From assembly GCA_904501775.1 (NCBI GenBank), contig CAJGCJ010000063.1, positions 1-10,581 on the forward strand: 10,581 nucleotides of DNA, read 5' to 3'. Shown here one piece after another: positions 7,138 through 10,581 of the stretch (position 1 is its first letter; the number at the start of each line of letters is the position of its first letter). A program made the position numbers and the translations under genes. The stretch is from an uncultured Bacteroidaceae bacterium. Lineage in GTDB: Bacteria > Bacteroidota > Bacteroidia > Bacteroidales > Bacteroidaceae. The notes beneath the pieces are model-generated. The model saw nothing but the letters and a program-made list of their open reading frames with translations, made no database searches and was not told the DNA's origin.

Positions 7138-7908
7138 TTAAGTATTCTGTTCAAATGTGTCGCTCTCGACTCCCACGCCAAAAAGTGCGAAGTCATATTT
7201 CACGGGATCATCGGGCGATAACTCTCTTAGGTGTGCTGTCAGTTCCTCGACGGTGCGACGATCGTTCTGTTTTCTACCTACAAGCCCCAGCATACGTGCC
7301 GTACGTGCCACATGCACATCGAGCGGTATCATCAGTTGCGAGGGGGAGATATCCTTCCACGCACCTATATCCACAATGCCATCGTTGCGAACAAGCCAGC
7401 GCAACATCATATGCATGCGTTTACATGCCGATGCAGGCTTGCCGGGCTTGGCTATCGGGTTAGAGATGTGTCTTGTAGTCGCATTGCCGTTTGCCTGAGC
7501 CAACATGGTGCGCAGAGTCTCTATTCCGTTCCACATATCCTTGTCAACAAACAAAGACTCCAAGGAGTTGTGGTGCAAGTAAATATTTTGTAATCCGCGA
7601 CAAAGATATATGAAGTCGCGCACAAAGAATGTACGGTGTATATTGGCTGTTGCATCGAGGCTTTCCCACAACCCCTTCATCACATAGTCGTAGGGTTTGC
7701 CCTTCATCATGTCGAACAGCATCCTGTTGCCCGAGCGTATTATCATCTTGCGATTACCCCATGCTATCACCGATGCGAGGATGGCAGCCACCTCTATATC
7801 ATTTTTTTCAGTGAAAGAGTGGATAAACTGCACCGGGTCGTTGGCAATAAACTCCTTGCAGTTGTATTGCAACACTTTATTGTCCAACATTGCTTTTATC
7901 CTATCCAT
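7138..7908 (-). CDS. TIGR02757/DUF2400 family protein
   Basis: A 256-residue cytoplasmic protein matching the TIGR02757 (DUF2400) family by its conserved blocks: AAILASVIAWGNRK near residue 41, ACKRMHMMLRWLVRNDG at 161-177, PLDVHVARTARMLGL at 195-209 and DPVKYDFALFGVGV near the C-terminus. The family is uncharacterised. The block around D197 (LDVHVAR) resembles the VDTHVxR segment that carries the catalytic Asp of HhH-GPD DNA glycosylases such as endonuclease III, so a link to base-excision repair or nucleic-acid binding is plausible; this is my inference from motif likeness. There is no Cys cluster for an iron-sulphur centre. The start lies 5 bp after the upstream dehydrogenase stop, which indicates translational coupling in one operon. 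Confidence 0.85.
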   Translation of the reverse strand: MDRIKAMLDNKVLQYNCKEFIANDPVQFIHSFTEKNDIEVAAILASVIAWGNRKMIIRSGNRMLFDMMKGKPYDYVMKGLWESLDATANIHRTFFVRDFIYLCRGLQNIYLHHNSLESLFVDKDMWNGIETLRTMLAQANGNATTRHISNPIAKPGKPASACKRMHMMLRWLVRNDGIVDIGAWKDISPSQLMIPLDVHVARTARMLGLVGRKQNDRRTVEELTAHLRELSPDDPVKYDFALFGVGVESDTFEQNT

Positions 7909-7913
7909 CTACT

Positions 7914-8885
7914 TCAGTTGTTTATAGTGTTTACGTTGGCTACCGAACCGCCAAAAAAGAAATTATGAATGTTTGTTGCTGCAAACTCGGCCATCTCGCG
8001 GCGGCCTTCAACAGTCTGTGTTCCTATGTGCGGTGTAAGTACCGTATTCTCCAGTTCAAGAAGCTGCGCTGTTACAGTGTCATTGAACTCATATACATCG
8101 AGCCCGGCACCGGCAATAACTCCGTTTCGCAAGGCATGGACCAAAGCATTCTCGTCGATAAGGGCACCGCGCGCCGTATTTACTATGAAAGCGGTCGGTT
8201 TCATCAATGCAAGCGTATCGGCATTTACCACATGATGTGTCTGCGGTGTAAGGGGTGCATTCAACGAGAGTACATCGGATGTTGAGAAGAGTTCGTCCAT
8301 TGCAACGTAACGCACTTTCAGCATCTGTTCGGCAGCCAAAGAAAGACGGTTACGGTTATGGTAGATGACATTCATTCCACAGGCAGCGGCACGACGCGCA
8401 ACTGCTGTGCCTATCCTTCCCATTCCATAGATACCCAGAGTCTTTCCATGCAGCGAAGTACCCAAGTTCTTCATTATGCCCTTCACATAATTGCCTTCGC
8501 GCTGTTTCTTGTCGAACGATGTTATTCCGCGCATCACGTCAATCATAAGACCGAGCGCAATGTCGGCAGTAGGCTCGGTCACAGGGTCGGGAGTATTTGC
8601 GACCAATACATTTGCCGCTGTACATGCCGCAACATCGATATTGTCATAACCGACAGCAAAGTTGGCCACTATCTTCAGGTTCTGTGCCTTACAGAGCAAT
8701 GCCTCATCAATAGGAAAATTCCACATCGAAAGCACTGCATCGTAGTCGGCTATCATTTCGAGAACTTCGTTATATGTAAAGCTCTCGACACCGCATGGTG
8801 GCATCGTTACCTCGAACTCCTTCAATATATCGCGGTATAAATCACCGAAGATATTGTATGTAATCAAGACTTTCGGCTTTCTCAT
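7914..8885 (-). CDS. D-2-hydroxyacid dehydrogenase, glyoxylate/hydroxypyruvate reductase-like
   Basis: A 323-residue cytoplasmic member of the D-isomer-specific 2-hydroxyacid dehydrogenase family, which reduces 2-keto acids such as glyoxylate or hydroxypyruvate with NAD(P)H. The substrate-binding halves are about residues 1-100 and 290-323; the Rossmann domain between carries GMGRIG at 154-159. The catalytic set is complete: R239 in NTARGALID, E266 in GLDVYEF and H286 in LTPHIGT. At the end of the second Rossmann strand the sequence is YHNRNR (175-180) with no Asp, and the basic residues there favour NADP(H). ANFAVGYDNID at 74-84 is typical of the glyoxylate/hydroxypyruvate/D-glycerate branch. 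It has no C-terminal ACT domain, so it is not a long-form SerA. The exact substrate is unsettled. It lies 22 bp after dapA and 5 bp before the TIGR02757 gene. Confidence 0.9.
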   Translation of the reverse strand: MRKPKVLITYNIFGDLYRDILKEFEVTMPPCGVESFTYNEVLEMIADYDAVLSMWNFPIDEALLCKAQNLKIVANFAVGYDNIDVAACTAANVLVANTPDPVTEPTADIALGLMIDVMRGITSFDKKQREGNYVKGIMKNLGTSLHGKTLGIYGMGRIGTAVARRAAACGMNVIYHNRNRLSLAAEQMLKVRYVAMDELFSTSDVLSLNAPLTPQTHHVVNADTLALMKPTAFIVNTARGALIDENALVHALRNGVIAGAGLDVYEFNDTVTAQLLELENTVLTPHIGTQTVEGRREMAEFAATNIHNFFFGGSVANVNTINN

Positions 8886-8907
8886 CTATGTAGGATTGTG
8901 ATGTTTG

Positions 8908-9810
8908 TCACTCGGCAGCCAGATAGGCATCGAGTTTTGTCATTGCAGCGTGCATTGCCTCATCGACCTCTTTACGTGCCGGGGCAAGCGGCAGACGCAG
9001 ATTGTTCTGCATCTTCGACTGATGCGCCAGCAATGCCTTCACACCGGCAGGGTTACCGTCGGCAAAGAGCAGCGAACAAACCTCGTCAAATGCAGCCTCG
9101 AGCTGACGTGCCTTCTCGCACTCGCCCTGCGCCATGTAATGCACCATCTGTGTAAAGGCTTTGGGATAGGCATTTCCAAAGACTGTGATGGCACCGACGC
9201 CACCGGCCTGCATAATGTCGCACACAAGACCGTCGTCACCCGAGAGAAGGTCGAAGCCTTCGGGAGCGCGCTCGATAATCTCTTTAATCTGTGCAAGGTT
9301 ACCCGATGCTTCTTTGACACCTACGATATTGGGGCATTCGTTAGCCAAACGTATAACAGTGTCGGGCAAAAGGTTTATTCCTGTACGTCCGGGAACATTG
9401 TACAGATAGATGGGCAGCTGTGTACAAGCTGCTATTGCACGATAATGACGATAGAGACCCTCTTGATTGGGTTTGTTATAATAGGGAGTTACCGACAGAA
9501 TGGCATCAACACCGGTGAGGTCCTCGTCGAGAATCTCGTTTACCAATGACTGTGTACAATTACCACCCATACCAAGAAGTATCGGAAGACGACCTGCAAC
9601 TTTATCTATGACGCACTTTCGAATGTTGCGTTTCTCTTCGAGGGTGAGTGTGGGAGTCTCTGCAGTAGTTCCAAGAACACACAGAAAATCGGTTCCACCA
9701 TCCAACTGCGCTTGTACAAGGTTTTCAAGTGCTACGTAGTCAACATCGCCGGTTTCAGTAAAAGGTGTGACAAGAGCAACACCCATTCCGGTTAATCTTT
9801 TTTGCGTCAT
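8908..9810 (-). CDS. dapA: 4-hydroxy-tetrahydrodipicolinate synthase
   Basis: Condenses pyruvate with aspartate semialdehyde to make 4-hydroxy-tetrahydrodipicolinate, the first committed step to diaminopimelate and lysine. The 300 residues are the usual length of this TIM-barrel family. Visible active-site features: the Schiff-base lysine K166 in GVKEASG, Y137 and R142 in YLYNVPGRTG, the T48-T49 pair in LGTTAETPTL, and Y110 in TPYYNKP. The signature reads GTTAE instead of the common GTTGE, a conservative change that leaves the Thr in place. The whole catalytic set argues for DapA over N-acetylneuraminate lyase or KDG aldolase relatives. A -7-like box lies about 28 bp upstream of the start, separating it from ligA, and it appears to lead the operon dapA - dehydrogenase - TIGR02757 - maeB. 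Confidence 0.95.
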   Translation of the reverse strand: MTQKRLTGMGVALVTPFTETGDVDYVALENLVQAQLDGGTDFLCVLGTTAETPTLTLEEKRNIRKCVIDKVAGRLPILLGMGGNCTQSLVNEILDEDLTGVDAILSVTPYYNKPNQEGLYRHYRAIAACTQLPIYLYNVPGRTGINLLPDTVIRLANECPNIVGVKEASGNLAQIKEIIERAPEGFDLLSGDDGLVCDIMQAGGVGAITVFGNAYPKAFTQMVHYMAQGECEKARQLEAAFDEVCSLLFADGNPAGVKALLAHQSKMQNNLRLPLAPARKEVDEAMHAAMTKLDAYLAAE

Positions 9811-9837
9811 AGTTTATGTTTATATTAATTTATGTGA

Positions 9838-9845
9838 CAAAATTA
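9838..9845 (-). promoter_or_regulatory. candidate -7 promoter box for the dapA operon
   Basis: On the minus strand this reads TAATTTTG, an exact match to TAnnTTTG. The expected -33 position has only a partial match (TATG). Transcription would begin near 9831, leaving a leader of about 20 nt before the dapA start at 9810. The 111-bp gap after ligA is the only gap on this strand large enough for a promoter, which adds weight. Confidence 0.5.
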
Positions 9846-9904
9846 CATTAAATTTCGCCAATATCATAAAAATTTCACCTTAAAAATTGTATTTAGCTAA
9901 AATT

Positions 9905-9918
9905 TGCGATAATTCGCA
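9905..9918 (-). terminator. weak hairpin after ligA
   Basis: On the minus strand TGCGA-ATTA-TCGCA forms a 5-bp stem three bases past the ligA stop codon and is followed by AATTTT. The stem is short and the U-run interrupted, so it may be a weak terminator or a chance hairpin. Confidence 0.35.
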
Positions 9919-9921
9919 GCT

Positions 9922-10581
9922 TTATTGCTCCAACATTGCCAAAAAATCATCCTCATTCATCAACGGCACACCAAGTTTCTGTGCTTTTTCGAGCTTACTT
10001 GGCCCCATATTATCACCTGCCAAAATAAAGGATGTCGATTTGCTTACACTGCCAACATTCTTTCCTCCGTTCTTCTCAATCATCTCTTTATACTCATCGC
10101 GCGAGTGATGTGTGAAGACTCCGCTAATCACAATGCTTTTTCCTTTCAGGATTTCACTGCTACCCTGCAGAAGCTCCTCATCGACCTTTAACTTAAGCCC
10201 GGCGGCCCTGAGGCGTTCTATCAGTTCCCTGTTCTTGTCGTTGGCAAAATAGTTCAGCACACTTGTCGCTATTCTCTCGCCGATGTCCTCTACTGCAACA
10301 AGCTGCTGCATAGTTGCCGACATCAGCGCATCGATATTGCGGAACGAACGTGCAAGACGTTTTGCCACTGTTGCACCCACAAAACGTATGCCCAAGGCAA
10401 ACAAAAGACGTTCAAACGGCACTGCAAGCGACGAGTGCACGCCATCGATTATGTTCTCGGCCGACTTTGCACCCATACGCGGAAGGAAAAGCAAATCGGC
10501 TGATGATATTGCATAAAGATCGGCCACATCCTTTATCAATCCCAAGCCGAATAGCATCTCAATAGTCTCGGGGCCAATGGA
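9922..10581 (-). CDS. ligA: NAD-dependent DNA ligase, C-terminal part (cut by window end)
   Basis: The reading frame is open to the right edge of the window, so only the last 219 residues are present; the Met at 10557 is internal. LigA seals nicks in duplex DNA during replication and repair using NAD+. What is visible is the helix-hairpin-helix region (visible residues about 1-115: SIGPETIEMLF, LPRMGAKSAENII, ALGIRFVGATVAKRLA, VEDIGERIA) and a terminal BRCT domain (about 146-219: LKGKSIVISGVF, NGGKNVGSVSKSTSFILAGD, SKLEKAQKLGVPLMNEDDF). The nucleotidyltransferase, OB-fold and zinc-finger parts lie outside the window, so the active-site lysine cannot be checked. The order HhH then BRCT and the motif wording identify LigA rather than another BRCT protein. 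Confidence 0.93.
   Translation of the reverse strand, partial: SIGPETIEMLFGLGLIKDVADLYAISSADLLFLPRMGAKSAENIIDGVHSSLAVPFERLLFALGIRFVGATVAKRLARSFRNIDALMSATMQQLVAVEDIGERIATSVLNYFANDKNRELIERLRAAGLKLKVDEELLQGSSEILKGKSIVISGVFTHHSRDEYKEMIEKNGGKNVGSVSKSTSFILAGDNMGPSKLEKAQKLGVPLMNEDDFLAMLEQ

Noticed and set aside
8905..9549. 214-residue plus-strand reading frame
   Set aside because: It is antisense to dapA, whose catalytic residues are all present in the minus-strand frame.
1..10581. CRISPR array, tRNA, rRNA, transposase or phage genes
   Set aside because: No regularly spaced repeats, cloverleaf-like sequences or recognisable mobile-element proteins were seen on either strand.

Overview
The window looks like chromosomal DNA from a member of the Bacteroidales (Bacteroides/Phocaeicola-like). 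Three things point there: an outer-membrane barrel protein with an N-terminal CarboxypepD-reg-like domain, -7 promoter boxes of the TAnnTTTG type instead of E. coli-like promoters, and start sites without strong Shine-Dalgarno sequences. The species cannot be fixed from the sequence.

The window has two halves pointing at each other. The left half (1-4756, plus strand) is more AT-rich. It starts with a gene-free 403 bases that holds a -7-like promoter box and a large nested palindrome which would fold as a branched RNA in the leader of the first gene. Next come two genes 35 bp apart: an exported TPR/transglutaminase-like protein and a large outer-membrane beta-barrel protein. After a 227-base gap with its own promoter-like box there are two small genes, a lipoprotein and a two-helix membrane protein.

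The halves meet at a perfect 19-bp hairpin (4777-4820), a good candidate for a bidirectional terminator. The right half (4833-10581, minus strand) is richer in GC and holds housekeeping genes. Read in transcription order they are the C-terminal part of ligA (cut by the window end), dapA, a D-2-hydroxyacid dehydrogenase, a TIGR02757/DUF2400 protein, and maeB with its fused phosphotransacetylase-like domain. The last four are 5 to 25 bp apart and probably form one operon starting from a promoter-like box just upstream of dapA.

The right half is ordinary core metabolism and DNA maintenance: lysine/cell-wall precursor synthesis, malate decarboxylation and DNA ligation. The parts that deserve a second look are the branched palindrome before the first gene, the exported transglutaminase-like/barrel pair, and the small lipoprotein/membrane protein pair. 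No phage, transposase, CRISPR, rRNA or tRNA gene was seen.
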